Origin: Hyphomicrobiales bacterium
GTDB taxonomy: Bacteria; Pseudomonadota; Alphaproteobacteria; Rhizobiales; JAJFHB01
Length of the DNA stretch: 64,000 nucleotides
Direction of reading: 5' to 3'
Assembly (NCBI GenBank): GCA_021775755.1
Contig: JAJFHE010000035.1
Location: 56,115 to 120,114 of the forward strand
Position numbers and translations under genes: made by a program. Shown here piece by piece: positions 44,930 through 53,693 of this stretch (positions within the stretch are counted from its first letter, which is position 1; every line of letters begins with the position of its first letter). Below the pieces are notes generated by a model. It was not told the origin of the DNA. It saw only the letters and a list, made by a program, of their open reading frames with translations, and ran no database searches.

Positions 44930-46315
44930 ATGAGGGTTGCGGCATTTTCTGTAATACTTGTGTTCGCCATGGCCCTGAGCGGCCAGGCCGTCGCCATGTG
45001 CGAGGGGCAGGTCGTCCTTGAGGACAGTTTCGACGATACTCTCACCGGTTGGGAGCTTTCGCAGGACTTCTCCAGAATCGAGGACGGCATCCTGCGGATT
45101 ACACCCAAATCAAACCGCGGCCACCGGATCGTTTTGCGCGGCTTCTTTTTCAATCTGCGTAACAAGAAGCTCTGTCTTGAGATCAATGTCCGGGCGCCGG
45201 AAAGCTCCAGCATCGGTGTCGTTTACTGGTACGCCGACCAGGACAATTATTTCACGTCCATGTTCTCCAGCCGCGAAGAAATCGAGGGCAGAACGTTCCG
45301 CAAGAAGGATGGAAGCTGGCTCCGGCTGAGCGAACATGCGGCCCTGCCGGAGGGATCGATTGCCGACGAGCAGAGTATCCGGGTTCAGCTGGAGGAAAAT
45401 GTCGCCACGTTGATCATCAACGGCGAAGAGCTGCAGAACTTCCGGGCGCAGACGCCCGAGGGAGACTTCCAGATCGGCATTTATGCTGAGAACAATACCG
45501 AGGACGGGGCGGTTGAGATCGAGGTTCTGGATTTTGCCGTGCGTCAGGAAATCGGGCCGCAGGCGGCGTTTCAAGACTTTGTGCAAACGACCTGCATCAA
45601 CGCGGACCTGCCCTGGACGGAGCGCAGTCTGGCCTGCCGGACAGTGAACTTTCTCGGGATTGGACTGGAGAAAGACCGCGCCCTGGCACATATGTACACC
45701 GGAGATGCGGCCTTGCATGCCGGAGATTTTACGCTCGCGCTGCAGAGCTACAATCAGGCGGTGGAGCTCGACCCTCCGAACCCCGCGGCGGTGGCGCGGA
45801 TCGAAACGGCGATGACGCGTGTTCGCGATGCGGCCGGTGAAGATGAAGAGATCGCGCAGCACACCGCGGCCATTTCCGAAGATCCGGCCAATATGGAGCT
45901 CTACGTCGAACGCGCCCGTGCCTACGGTACGTTGGGGGCCGCTGAACTTGCATTTGACGACTGGACCAAAGTCCTGGCGGTTGCAGATGAGGCGAAAGCG
46001 ATGGCCGAGGCTGAGGGTGGCGCCTATGAGCCCCCCTATTTTGTCTCTGAAGCGCGTAGTTCCGTGCAGTTTTTAATTCCATATGTGTGGAAAAGGCGAT
46101 TTTGGTTTGCGGACTATGAGCTTGCCGCCGAGTATCTGTCCGTCGGGATCGAAATTTCCGAGTTTAATTGGCAGATCGTCCCCTTTCTGGAGTCGCGCGC
46201 AACGGTCCATGAGGCGGCGGGCAACAACGATCTCGCAATCGCCGACTATCGTCGTGCGCTGGAACTGACGCCTGGATCGTTAGTCAGCGAGGAAGCGTTG
46301 AAGCGGCTGCAGTGA
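44930..46315 (+). CDS. Exported TPR protein with a lectin-like N-terminal domain
   Basis: A 461-residue protein with a signal peptide (about 22 residues ending near AVA). The mature N-terminal part (residues 25-205) resembles a concanavalin-like/LamG jelly roll: DSFDDTLTGWELS, then GVVYWYADQDNYF and YAENNTEDGAVEIEV. A helical C-terminal half follows with TPR-type repeats, clearest at GDFTLALQSYNQAVELDPPN and NDLAIADYRRALELTPG. It is probably a periplasmic or outer-membrane scaffold. The frame opens at 44867; the ATG at 44930 gives the signal peptide. No partner is apparent from its neighbours. Confidence 0.78.
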   Translation: MRVAAFSVILVFAMALSGQAVAMCEGQVVLEDSFDDTLTGWELSQDFSRIEDGILRITPKSNRGHRIVLRGFFFNLRNKKLCLEINVRAPESSSIGVVYWYADQDNYFTSMFSSREEIEGRTFRKKDGSWLRLSEHAALPEGSIADEQSIRVQLEENVATLIINGEELQNFRAQTPEGDFQIGIYAENNTEDGAVEIEVLDFAVRQEIGPQAAFQDFVQTTCINADLPWTERSLACRTVNFLGIGLEKDRALAHMYTGDAALHAGDFTLALQSYNQAVELDPPNPAAVARIETAMTRVRDAAGEDEEIAQHTAAISEDPANMELYVERARAYGTLGAAELAFDDWTKVLAVADEAKAMAEAEGGAYEPPYFVSEARSSVQFLIPYVWKRRFWFADYELAAEYLSVGIEISEFNWQIVPFLESRATVHEAAGNNDLAIADYRRALELTPGSLVSEEALKRLQ

Positions 46316-46323
46316 GGGTCAGT

Positions 46324-47955
46324 TTAGTCTTTGCCCAAGGCCGATTTTTCGCGGATAGCGCCGACGAAACGCTCAAGTGTCGATGAGATCTCGCCGCGCG
46401 GGATCATGATCTCGATCAGCTGGAAAGTGCTGTCGTCCGCGTGAGCCGCGGCGAGCGCGCCGGCCAGTTCGTTGCGCGTTGCCGCGCGATAGCCGCGCCC
46501 GCCCAAGGGAGCGGCCATATCGGCGAAGCGCCAGTCATCGAGATCGTTATAGCCGGTGTCCTTCTGGAACACCTTCAACATGCCCCAGCCGGTGTTGTTG
46601 AATAAAAGCACGATCGGGTTCCAGCCGTAGCGCCGGCAGTTGCCAAGCTCCCAGCCTGTCATCTGGAACGCGCCGTCGCCGACGAGGATCAGCGGGCGCC
46701 GGCCCGACGCTGCCTGTATGCCGAGTCCCATGGGCACGCCCGGCCCCATGGTGGCGTAATAGCCCGGCGCCACGAGTTCGGTGTTCTCCATGTCCATGGC
46801 CGTAAACAGGCAGTCGCCCATGTCGGATGCAATCGGCATGCGCCCGTGTTCGGCGAAAAGATCGTTGACCGCACGCACGATATCCGGCGGTGTTATCGGC
46901 GCCTCGTCGGCTTGCAGTCCTCGGTCCGGTTCGGGCTCATCGAAAGCTGTGGCGTCGCCAAGCGGCTCGGCGATTTCAAGCATCGCGTCCACCAGTGCCC
47001 CAAGCGGTATGGCGGGATACATATGGTGGGCGAAATGCACCGTCTCGTCGAATGCGTGCACGGCGTTGCGCATGTCGATCTGGCGTTTGGATACGCCGAA
47101 GTTGGTGTCGCACAGAATGACGCCAAGAAGCACCAGCGCGCCGGCGCGCTCGACCGCCCGGCGGGTATCGGTATCTCCGGCAAGGCCGAGATATGTGCCG
47201 ATGAGCGGTGCATCGGAGGCGGCGAGGATGCCGCGCGCCATGAAGGTGGTTGCGGTTGGCAGGGCGAGTTTGCGGGCCAGCTCCGCGACGCGTTGTTCGA
47301 GCCCGTAGCGCCGTACCTCGACGCCCAGCAGGAGCGCCGGGTTGTCGGCGCCGCGAAGCGTCTCCATGATTTCTTCCGCACAGGCGCGTGCCGCGTCTTT
47401 ATCCGCTTGCGGTGCCTCTGGCGCCGGCACCCGGTCGCAGGCGGCATCGACCATGTCGCGTGGCAGCTCGATATAGACCGGGCGTGAGAGTTTCAGGGCG
47501 CGGCGCAGGACGCGCGCAATCTCCGCCGGTGCGGTCGCCGCATCGTCGAGAACGGCCTGGTCGCAGGTTACTTCGCGGAACACCTGAAACTGCGAATCGA
47601 AGTGCTTGACCTGATGGTGCAATCCAAGACCCATGTCGCGCTCGCCGGCGCCGGGCGCCCCGGAGATGACAACGAGCGGCGATTTCTCGGCGTATGCCTG
47701 AGCCACCGGGTTCACCATGTTGAGGGCACCGGCGCCGTAGGTCACTGCCGCGACGCCGAGAGCGGAGCGGTAGCGGCTGGCTGCATCCGCGGCGAAGCCG
47801 ACGCCCGGTTCGTGCGAAAGCGTGTAAAGCGGCAGCACACCGGACGTTTCGATGACCTTGAAGAAGGGTAGGGCGAAGTCACCGGGAATGCCGAAGATTT
47901 CCTTGGCGCCGTAGTCTTTGAGGGCGTGCAGAAGGGCGGTTGCAATGGTGGTCAT
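46324..47955 (-). CDS. Thiamine-diphosphate 2-keto acid decarboxylase (indolepyruvate/phenylpyruvate type)
   Basis: A 543-residue TPP enzyme of the acetolactate-synthase-like family. Catalytic Glu lies in LSHEPGVGF, and the paired His of LHHQVKHF is the mark of decarboxylases acting on aromatic keto acids, as in phenylpyruvate/indolepyruvate decarboxylases of Azospirillum type. The TPP-Mg motif is GDGAFQMTGWELGNC and ends in LLFNNTGWGM. It therefore probably decarboxylates an aromatic or branched 2-oxo acid to an aldehyde. It is a stand-alone gene convergent with the TPR gene, nine bases apart. Substrate assignment is inference. Confidence 0.85.
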   Translation of the reverse strand: MTTIATALLHALKDYGAKEIFGIPGDFALPFFKVIETSGVLPLYTLSHEPGVGFAADAASRYRSALGVAAVTYGAGALNMVNPVAQAYAEKSPLVVISGAPGAGERDMGLGLHHQVKHFDSQFQVFREVTCDQAVLDDAATAPAEIARVLRRALKLSRPVYIELPRDMVDAACDRVPAPEAPQADKDAARACAEEIMETLRGADNPALLLGVEVRRYGLEQRVAELARKLALPTATTFMARGILAASDAPLIGTYLGLAGDTDTRRAVERAGALVLLGVILCDTNFGVSKRQIDMRNAVHAFDETVHFAHHMYPAIPLGALVDAMLEIAEPLGDATAFDEPEPDRGLQADEAPITPPDIVRAVNDLFAEHGRMPIASDMGDCLFTAMDMENTELVAPGYYATMGPGVPMGLGIQAASGRRPLILVGDGAFQMTGWELGNCRRYGWNPIVLLFNNTGWGMLKVFQKDTGYNDLDDWRFADMAAPLGGRGYRAATRNELAGALAAAHADDSTFQLIEIMIPRGEISSTLERFVGAIREKSALGKD

Positions 47956-48136
47956 CGGAGTGGTTCTCTGATTGAGTGCTGTTTCCGTTCAATAGCACGC
48001 GAACCGCTCTATCGGGATCTTGTCTCCGTCGTGCCGGTGGCGTGTAACGCGAGAAAACCATCTGGCATCACTATCGGGCTGGCTCGATACGGCCAGACAC
48101 TACTCTCCGCCGGGATGCATTGGAATTCAGGTCACA

Positions 48137-48544
48137 ATGAGCACGGTTCCCCATCCAGCGATCCGGTTAATCGTAGCGCTCCTTGCAGGCCTCGGCCTGT
48201 CAGGCGTTCTTCCGGTGAGCTGGGCTGAACTTATGAACGGCGGTGCGTGTCCGCATCTCGGACCGCTGCCGGCCTGTCACCTGGTGTCCGCAGCCTACGC
48301 CTGCGTCCTGCTTACGGTGCTCCATCCAAAGCTCTGGAAACCCCTTGTGTTTTTTGCAGGCTGGCTGCCGGTTTTCATGCTTGCAGCGTTCGGGTCCTCT
48401 CTTGAACTGGCCGGTCGCGAAACCTGCCCGAGAACCGCGGGCGGTGTTCCGAAATGCTACTTTTCGCTGGCTCTGGCGATTGCGGTGTTCGTGCCGGTCC
48501 TTATCCACATCTTGCGGGTTCGAAGACGGTCAAACGGTGGATGA
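48137..48544 (+). CDS. Small integral membrane protein of unknown function
   Basis: A 135-residue protein with about four hydrophobic helices. The loop after the first helix has two Cys in a NGGACPHLGPLPACHLVSAAY pattern (shown here in one short stretch), and another Cys pair (ETCPRTAGGVPKC) sits before the last helix. The paired Cys could form periplasmic disulfides or bind metal. The frame opens at 48020; the ATG at 48137 fits the hydrophobic start. Its last 15 bases overlap the convergent esterase gene. I do not recognise a named family. Confidence 0.72.
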   Translation: MSTVPHPAIRLIVALLAGLGLSGVLPVSWAELMNGGACPHLGPLPACHLVSAAYACVLLTVLHPKLWKPLVFFAGWLPVFMLAAFGSSLELAGRETCPRTAGGVPKCYFSLALAIAVFVPVLIHILRVRRRSNGG

Positions 48545-49378
48545 CCGGGATTTTGCACACTCTTCGATGAACCGGACCGCGTTGCTGAACACCGGTGCAC
48601 GCCACCGGAAGGGCCTGGCGATGGCGATGACCATATCCGTGTGCGCCATGTTGGCAAACTCGATGGCTTCTGCCCGGATACCCAAATCGCGAAGTGCCGC
48701 TGAGAGCACCTTTGCATTCTTGAACTGGACGATTTGATCCTTTGCCCCGTGCATGAGGAGGCTCGGCGGTGCGCCGAGCGAAACATGTGCGATGGGGCGC
48801 ACCTGATCAACGCTTTGCGCCGTTTCGAAGATGTGTCTCGACCTTACGTGTGTTGTGGGGTCGTACGCATAGGGACCGGACAATCCGACGAACCCCGCGG
48901 GGCGCGGCAGTTCCGGATCGATCCCTGTTAGAAAACTCTCGTCGTAGCATAGGAGACCTGCGGCGTGGGCGCCGGCGGAGTGGCCACAAATGAAAATTGG
49001 TCGTGGTGGTTTTCCCGGCGCGCAAAATTTGCGATGCACCCACGCATAAGCCTGTGCAACATCGTGCATGAAGACGGGATACTTGACCTCCGGAAACAGC
49101 CGGTAGTCCGGAATAACGGTCGTAATGCCCTTTGCGGCGAACGCGGAGCCGACGAAACCATAGTATGACCGCTCGCCGCTGTCCCAGCCGCCGCCATAGA
49201 TGAAAAGGAGGATCGGACCGTCATCGGGTGTTGCCGCACTGGTGTAGATATCCGCGCGGTGACGCGGCAACGGGCCGTAGGCCAGTTCATCTTCGATCAC
49301 AACACCGCGTTCCGCAGTGACCATCGACAGGAAACTTGCGATGGAGGGATGAGACAAAAATGTTCTTAGCGGTAGCAT
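48530..49378 (-). CDS. Alpha/beta hydrolase, esterase/formamidase-like (BD-FAE)
   Basis: A 282-residue alpha/beta hydrolase. The oxyanion-hole motif is FIYGGGWDSG, the nucleophile elbow is CGHSAGAHAA with the catalytic Ser, and the acid and His lie in HGAKDQIVQF and NMAHTDMV. This layout is that of the carboxylesterase/formamidase-like BD-FAE group. A start at the ATG at 49378 fits. The substrate is unknown. It lies in a leftward series with the membrane protein upstream (about 25 bases), and its end overlaps the preceding plus-strand gene. Confidence 0.88.
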   Translation of the reverse strand: MLPLRTFLSHPSIASFLSMVTAERGVVIEDELAYGPLPRHRADIYTSAATPDDGPILLFIYGGGWDSGERSYYGFVGSAFAAKGITTVIPDYRLFPEVKYPVFMHDVAQAYAWVHRKFCAPGKPPRPIFICGHSAGAHAAGLLCYDESFLTGIDPELPRPAGFVGLSGPYAYDPTTHVRSRHIFETAQSVDQVRPIAHVSLGAPPSLLMHGAKDQIVQFKNAKVLSAALRDLGIRAEAIEFANMAHTDMVIAIARPFRWRAPVFSNAVRFIEECAKSRSSTV

Positions 49379-49403
49379 CGGTTGACCTTAGATATAATAA
49401 GGC

Positions 49404-50093
49404 CTAGCCGGTGGAACTTATGCGTGTCGCGGCGAGAGCGGATACCAGAAAAAATACCAGATGCGCGATGTTCATTGCCGCCGGCAGGGCATAGACGCCA
49501 ACGGCGGGCAGCACCGCATATAGCCCGAAAATTGCGGCAAGCAGCACGAAGGGTGTGGCGACAATTGCCCAGCGCGGATAGTGCGAGCGGCCGCTCAGTA
49601 TTCCCCAGGCAAGCAGAAGCGAAACAATGGCGATAAGCACGCGCACGATATTGATCAAAGGCTCGTTGTGGTTGGCCGCATCTGCCAGAAGGGCAGTGAA
49701 CTGCGATATTGAGTCCGGCGGCGCGGTATCCCGCGCCTGCACGATGAGGGCGAGATTAACGCGGCCGCCGAGCCACACATTACCGATGGCAAAGGCATAG
49801 ACGCCCAGTCCGAACACCGCGGCAGCAAGCCATCTGCCGGCAGGCCGGAGCATCTGGCTGACATGCCAGTAGCCGACAAGATAGAGCGGTGCGCAGAGGA
49901 CGCCGAGAAAATGTCCAAATGTGAGGCGGTCGGAGCTGACATCCAGAAAGTACAGATACCCGGGGTCTTCGTAACCGCCTCGCGGCGAGAACTGGAAAGT
50001 GAACTCGCCGATCCCGACCACAAGCGCGCCAAATGCGGCAAGCACACCGGTTGCAATTAGTTGGCTTTTTTTGTTGTTCGGTAATTCGTTCAT
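49404..50093 (-). CDS. DUF6796-like integral membrane protein
   Basis: A 229-residue protein with about six hydrophobic helices. The motif FGHFLGVLCAPLYLVGYWHV in the second helix region is characteristic of what I recall as the DUF6796 family, whose function is unknown. No signal peptide or conserved catalytic residues stand out. It starts at the ATG at 50093 and lies in a leftward run with the FG-GAP gene upstream (90 bases) and the esterase downstream (25 bases). The family assignment is from memory of the motif. Confidence 0.72.
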   Translation of the reverse strand: MNELPNNKKSQLIATGVLAAFGALVVGIGEFTFQFSPRGGYEDPGYLYFLDVSSDRLTFGHFLGVLCAPLYLVGYWHVSQMLRPAGRWLAAAVFGLGVYAFAIGNVWLGGRVNLALIVQARDTAPPDSISQFTALLADAANHNEPLINIVRVLIAIVSLLLAWGILSGRSHYPRWAIVATPFVLLAAIFGLYAVLPAVGVYALPAAMNIAHLVFFLVSALAATRISSTG

Positions 50094-50182
50094 GGCCGTT
50101 CCTCTCGTGCGAGCAGGATCCGGTTTCAGGTTATCCTCACGCCGTGCGCGGGCCCAAAACCGGATTTCGCGGTGCTTTATTA

Positions 50183-51793
50183 CTATTCGATCACCAGCGT
50201 GCTGTTTGCTTCCGGCGCGCCGGCACTGGCAACGCCGCCGTCGGCGTAGTGCACATTCACCGACGCGATGATGCCCTCGGCGCCGAGTCCGAAGATCATC
50301 TTGTGCGACTGATCGGATGCAAGGCCTTCACCGCTGGTGAATTGCTGGGTAAGTACGCTGCCATCGACCAAGGTCACCTGCACCAGCGCGCCGAGCGACG
50401 CCGGTGTGTCCGGTAACGCCACTTTCAGGAAGCGGTTGCCGCCGCCGTTGTTGAGAAAGGCGCGAGACGGACCGGCAAGATTGACCCTGATAACGTCCCG
50501 GTAGCCATCGTTGTTGAAATCGGCGACCAGCGGTGTGATCTCATAGTTTCGGTTGGTGAGCCCGGATGTGTCCTCGGCGGTCGCGAAAGTACCATTGTCG
50601 AGCTGCAGAAGAAAGCGGCCGGGCAGGCGGAAGATCTTTTGCACCGGCAAGGTGACATAGTTCTGCGCGACCAGAATATCTTCACGTGTGTCGTTGTTGA
50701 AGTCGTCCATCACCGCGCCCCAGGAAAACTCGTAGTCGGCGACAAGGGTGGGCGCCGCGGTGTCGGTGAAACGGAAGTCCCCGTCGTTGCGGAACAAGAA
50801 CAGTTCCGTGTGGAATATCTGATCGTCGCGCAGGTCGCCCTTGGCGAGGAAGCGTGGAGGCGTGCTTCCGACGTTTGAGAAGAAGAAATCCATGCGCGCA
50901 TCATTGTTGTAGTCGCCGATGGCGATACCCATCGGATAGCTGAAGCGGTCGGAACTTGGGTTGTCGGCTGAAGTAAATGTCAGGTCGCCGTTGTTCTTCC
51001 AGGTGCGCACCTGACCGGTGTCGTGCGCCACCACCAAATCCTGGTCGCCATCGCGGTCGACGTCGGAAAACACTGCGACGAACGTGTTGTGGACATAGTC
51101 CATGCCTGCATCTGCGGTGATGTCTGTGAATGTGTTGTCGCCGTTGTTCAACAGAAGAAGGCTGGTGGAGCCGTAACCCTCCTGGTTGAAAATGTTCTGA
51201 CCTTCGACCTGAGTCAGTTTGACATAGGTCGATACGAACATGTCAGCGGCGCCGTCGTTGTTGAGATCAGCCAGTGCGATGGAAAGCGGTGTCGATTTGG
51301 AATTGAATTTAATGTCGAGCGCCTGTCCCTGAAAGCCGCCCTGCTTGTTGAGATAAAGCGTAATTCCACTGTCGCGGGCAACGAAAAGGTCCGACCGGCC
51401 ATCGCCATCGGCGTCGATCACCGCGGTTCCAAATGTCGTATCGCGATCGCCCTTCGTCAGGCCTGCACCTTTTTCAGCGGTGGCGTCCGCAAAGTCAGAG
51501 CCGTTGAACTCGAGCAACATGTCCGGTTGGCTGTAGCCGCCGCCCATGAAAACTTCGGGGACGCCGTCGCCGTCGACATCGATAATGGCAGAGCCCAGAA
51601 ACGGCAGCGAGTTGTCACCGTCGAACTGGTTGGCGAACGGAAAATCGACTTCCGTAAAAGTGGGGGCGTGCGCCGTGGCCGTTGCGGGGGTGTCGTAGGG
51701 ATTGTTGTAGGCTTTCATGTAGGACACCGACACCACGGCGATGGCGACAATCACGACCGTGGCGGCGAGGATTTTTGAGATACGTTTGAGCAT
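50183..51793 (-). CDS. Membrane-anchored seven-bladed FG-GAP/VCBS propeller protein
   Basis: A 536-residue protein with an N-terminal hydrophobic segment (residues 6-28) that is an uncleaved anchor or signal peptide. It then has seven Ca-binding integrin-type repeats, each with a DxDxDG-like loop: DVDGDGVPEVF, DADGDGRSDLF, DLNNDGAADMF, DVDRDGDQDLV, DYNNDARMDFF, DFNNDTREDIL and DFNNDGYRDVI. Seven blades suit a closed beta-propeller. The C-terminus has an ASPIC/UnbV-like segment (SLGALVQVTLVDGS and QTHK-type loop). It is predicted to be periplasmic or extracellular and may bind a polymer or protein. The longer frame to 51958 is not used; the ATG at 51793 is. Confidence 0.85.
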   Translation of the reverse strand: MLKRISKILAATVVIVAIAVVSVSYMKAYNNPYDTPATATAHAPTFTEVDFPFANQFDGDNSLPFLGSAIIDVDGDGVPEVFMGGGYSQPDMLLEFNGSDFADATAEKGAGLTKGDRDTTFGTAVIDADGDGRSDLFVARDSGITLYLNKQGGFQGQALDIKFNSKSTPLSIALADLNNDGAADMFVSTYVKLTQVEGQNIFNQEGYGSTSLLLLNNGDNTFTDITADAGMDYVHNTFVAVFSDVDRDGDQDLVVAHDTGQVRTWKNNGDLTFTSADNPSSDRFSYPMGIAIGDYNNDARMDFFFSNVGSTPPRFLAKGDLRDDQIFHTELFLFRNDGDFRFTDTAAPTLVADYEFSWGAVMDDFNNDTREDILVAQNYVTLPVQKIFRLPGRFLLQLDNGTFATAEDTSGLTNRNYEITPLVADFNNDGYRDVIRVNLAGPSRAFLNNGGGNRFLKVALPDTPASLGALVQVTLVDGSVLTQQFTSGEGLASDQSHKMIFGLGAEGIIASVNVHYADGGVASAGAPEANSTLVIE

Positions 51794-51967
51794 GTTTGAA
51801 CTCCTGCCCGACCGTGTCGATGCCAGTTGACCGGGTTTGTAGCGATGGGTGCAACGATGTTTGCGGACGTCTGGTTTGCAGATGCGCTCGGGGCTTGGTT
51901 GGTTACATGACCTGCTTGTAGATAACTCCGCTGCCGCAAACAATCCCCGGCGGTGCAAGGCCGGTGC

Positions 51968-52933
51968 TCAATGCCACAGCCCGGACGCATGAATACGAGG
52001 GCGGCGCATGATCTGCGGCAAGGTGTCGGGCATGCGCGGTGCGGTTTCGGGCATTTGGAAATGCGGGGCGGGACCCTTGCGCAGTGAGAGAAGCCGCTTG
52101 ATGCGGTCTTCCGTCCTGGGGTGCGAGCGCATTACGGACGGTTCGGGCGAGCGCGAGCCGGGCAGCGCGAGGCTTTCCCACATGGAGCCCTGCAGGCGTT
52201 CCAATTTGAGGAGCGCGGAGGCCAGGCCTTCGGGGTCGCCGGTAAGCCCCGCCGCATCGAGATCCGCGTCATATTCGCGGGAGCGCGACAGGGCGAGCTG
52301 CAGCAGTCCGCCGATGGTCGGTGCCAGCACGAGAACGGCAATCGCCGTCCACGGCAGGCTGTCACCCTCGACAAGGCCGGTAATGCGGAAGGCAAGCGCG
52401 ATCAAGCCGAGGGTCGACAAGGTGCTCGTCATGCGGCTCACGACGTCAGACAACGCCATGACTTTCACGTCTTCATTGCGCACATGGCTCACTTCATGGG
52501 CGAGAACGCCGGCCAACTGACGCTGCGAGAGGCCGCGCAGCAGTCCGTCGGTAATGGCGATAGCGGCATCCTCCGGCTTGCCGACGGCGAAGGCGTTCAT
52601 CATTTTGCTCGGCACATAATGCAGGACGGGCACGGCGGGAAGGCCGGCGCGCTGCGCGAGGATCTCCATGATGCGGTAGCCGTCCGGGAACTGCGTGCGC
52701 GACAGCGGGCGGGCGCTGTAGAGTTTGAGCATCATGCGCGGCGACACTCTGTAGGCGGCCCACAAGCCTATACCGCCTGAAATGGCAGCGGCAATCAGAC
52801 CCGCGCCGCCCCAGATCGCAAAGGCGCAATAGGCCAGCAGGGCGACGCTGCCGCCGACAAGCAACCATGTCTGAACCGTGTTGCGGCGCTTGTGGCGGTG
52901 CTGTTTGCCAGAGTCGAGCGGGGCGAGGTTCAT
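51968..52933 (-). CDS. htpX: Membrane zinc metallopeptidase, HtpX-like (M48)
   Basis: A 321-residue M48 peptidase. The zinc motif is HEVSH in VLAHEVSHVRNED, and the third ligand Glu lies in RSREYDADLDAAG. Two hydrophobic helices come before the active site and two after it. HtpX cleaves misfolded membrane proteins on the cytoplasmic face and belongs to the envelope stress response. The C-terminal tail is Pro-rich and longer than in E. coli HtpX. It starts at the ATG at 52933, 51 bases from the unknown two-gene operon that comes after it on the map, also leftward. Confidence 0.9.
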   Translation of the reverse strand: MNLAPLDSGKQHRHKRRNTVQTWLLVGGSVALLAYCAFAIWGGAGLIAAAISGGIGLWAAYRVSPRMMLKLYSARPLSRTQFPDGYRIMEILAQRAGLPAVPVLHYVPSKMMNAFAVGKPEDAAIAITDGLLRGLSQRQLAGVLAHEVSHVRNEDVKVMALSDVVSRMTSTLSTLGLIALAFRITGLVEGDSLPWTAIAVLVLAPTIGGLLQLALSRSREYDADLDAAGLTGDPEGLASALLKLERLQGSMWESLALPGSRSPEPSVMRSHPRTEDRIKRLLSLRKGPAPHFQMPETAPRMPDTLPQIMRRPRIHASGLWH

Positions 52934-52984
52934 ACTTCCAAGATAATGTGTGGTGGCAGGGATTTCACCTACAGGTTTGCCGTC

Positions 52985-53692
52985 TCAGAACCCTCCGGTA
53001 AGGACGTCGATCCCACGGCCAACGCCGAGGCTTCCTCCGTCGCCACCCCGAGCCCCGCCAACATCGCCTCTGCCGCCTCTGCCGACATGCTCCCCCCGGC
53101 TTGAGCCTCCCGGGCTTGAGGGCGCGGGGCCACCGCCAGCCGCTACGGATATTGGTTCGAAGCGGAAGTTCTGAGTGAGGTAATATCTGGATTGCCATTC
53201 GATTGCTTGCGACGGTCCGTCTGCAAGCAACGAAAAGCGCTGAGCCAGCCGTTGCCGTTGGGTTGTCAAAGCGGCATCGGGATGTTCCAGCATTCCCGCC
53301 ATCGGGGCGACCAGTCCGAATGTGTCCAGCCCTGTAGAGAGATCGATGTCGAGCTCGGAAGAGGTGCCGATACTGGACGGCATCAAAAGGTCCATGGGTA
53401 TGCCGATCCACGGATTTCCAAGGAGTACCGCGGAACTGGCAACAAGCCTGATGCCCGAGCGCGAGGCTAACTGCCGTGCAATTTCCTGCGCAAATGCGCC
53501 GCCGAAGGTGTCAACCGTTATGGAGAAGCCGAGACTTCTTTTGCGGTGGGCCTTGACGTTCCTGCGGATGTGTTCTCTGGCCTCCGCGGTGGACATCCAT
53601 CTAGGGGGAAGCTCCTGTCCGCGTGGGTGCGGGTTGGAGGCCGCTTGCAGTATAGCGGCTCCAGGCGTTGGGCGTGGTGATCGGGCGCGCAT
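52985..53692 (-). CDS. Uncharacterised protein A with Gly-rich C-terminus (unknown operon)
   Basis: A 235-residue protein of no family I recognise. The N-terminal 30 residues are basic and Pro-rich. A compact middle (residues 32-170) has a hydrophobic Gly-rich stretch (GIRLVASSAVLLGNPWIGIPM), then the last 55 residues are a very Gly-rich, Arg/Asp-spaced tail. No signal peptide or membrane helix is clear. The ATG lies one base after the TAA of protein B, so the two are certainly translated from one message, and this gene follows B. The function cannot be inferred. Confidence 0.7.
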   Translation of the reverse strand: MRARSPRPTPGAAILQAASNPHPRGQELPPRWMSTAEAREHIRRNVKAHRKRSLGFSITVDTFGGAFAQEIARQLASRSGIRLVASSAVLLGNPWIGIPMDLLMPSSIGTSSELDIDLSTGLDTFGLVAPMAGMLEHPDAALTTQRQRLAQRFSLLADGPSQAIEWQSRYYLTQNFRFEPISVAAGGGPAPSSPGGSSRGEHVGRGGRGDVGGARGGDGGSLGVGRGIDVLTGGF

Positions 53693-53693
53693 T

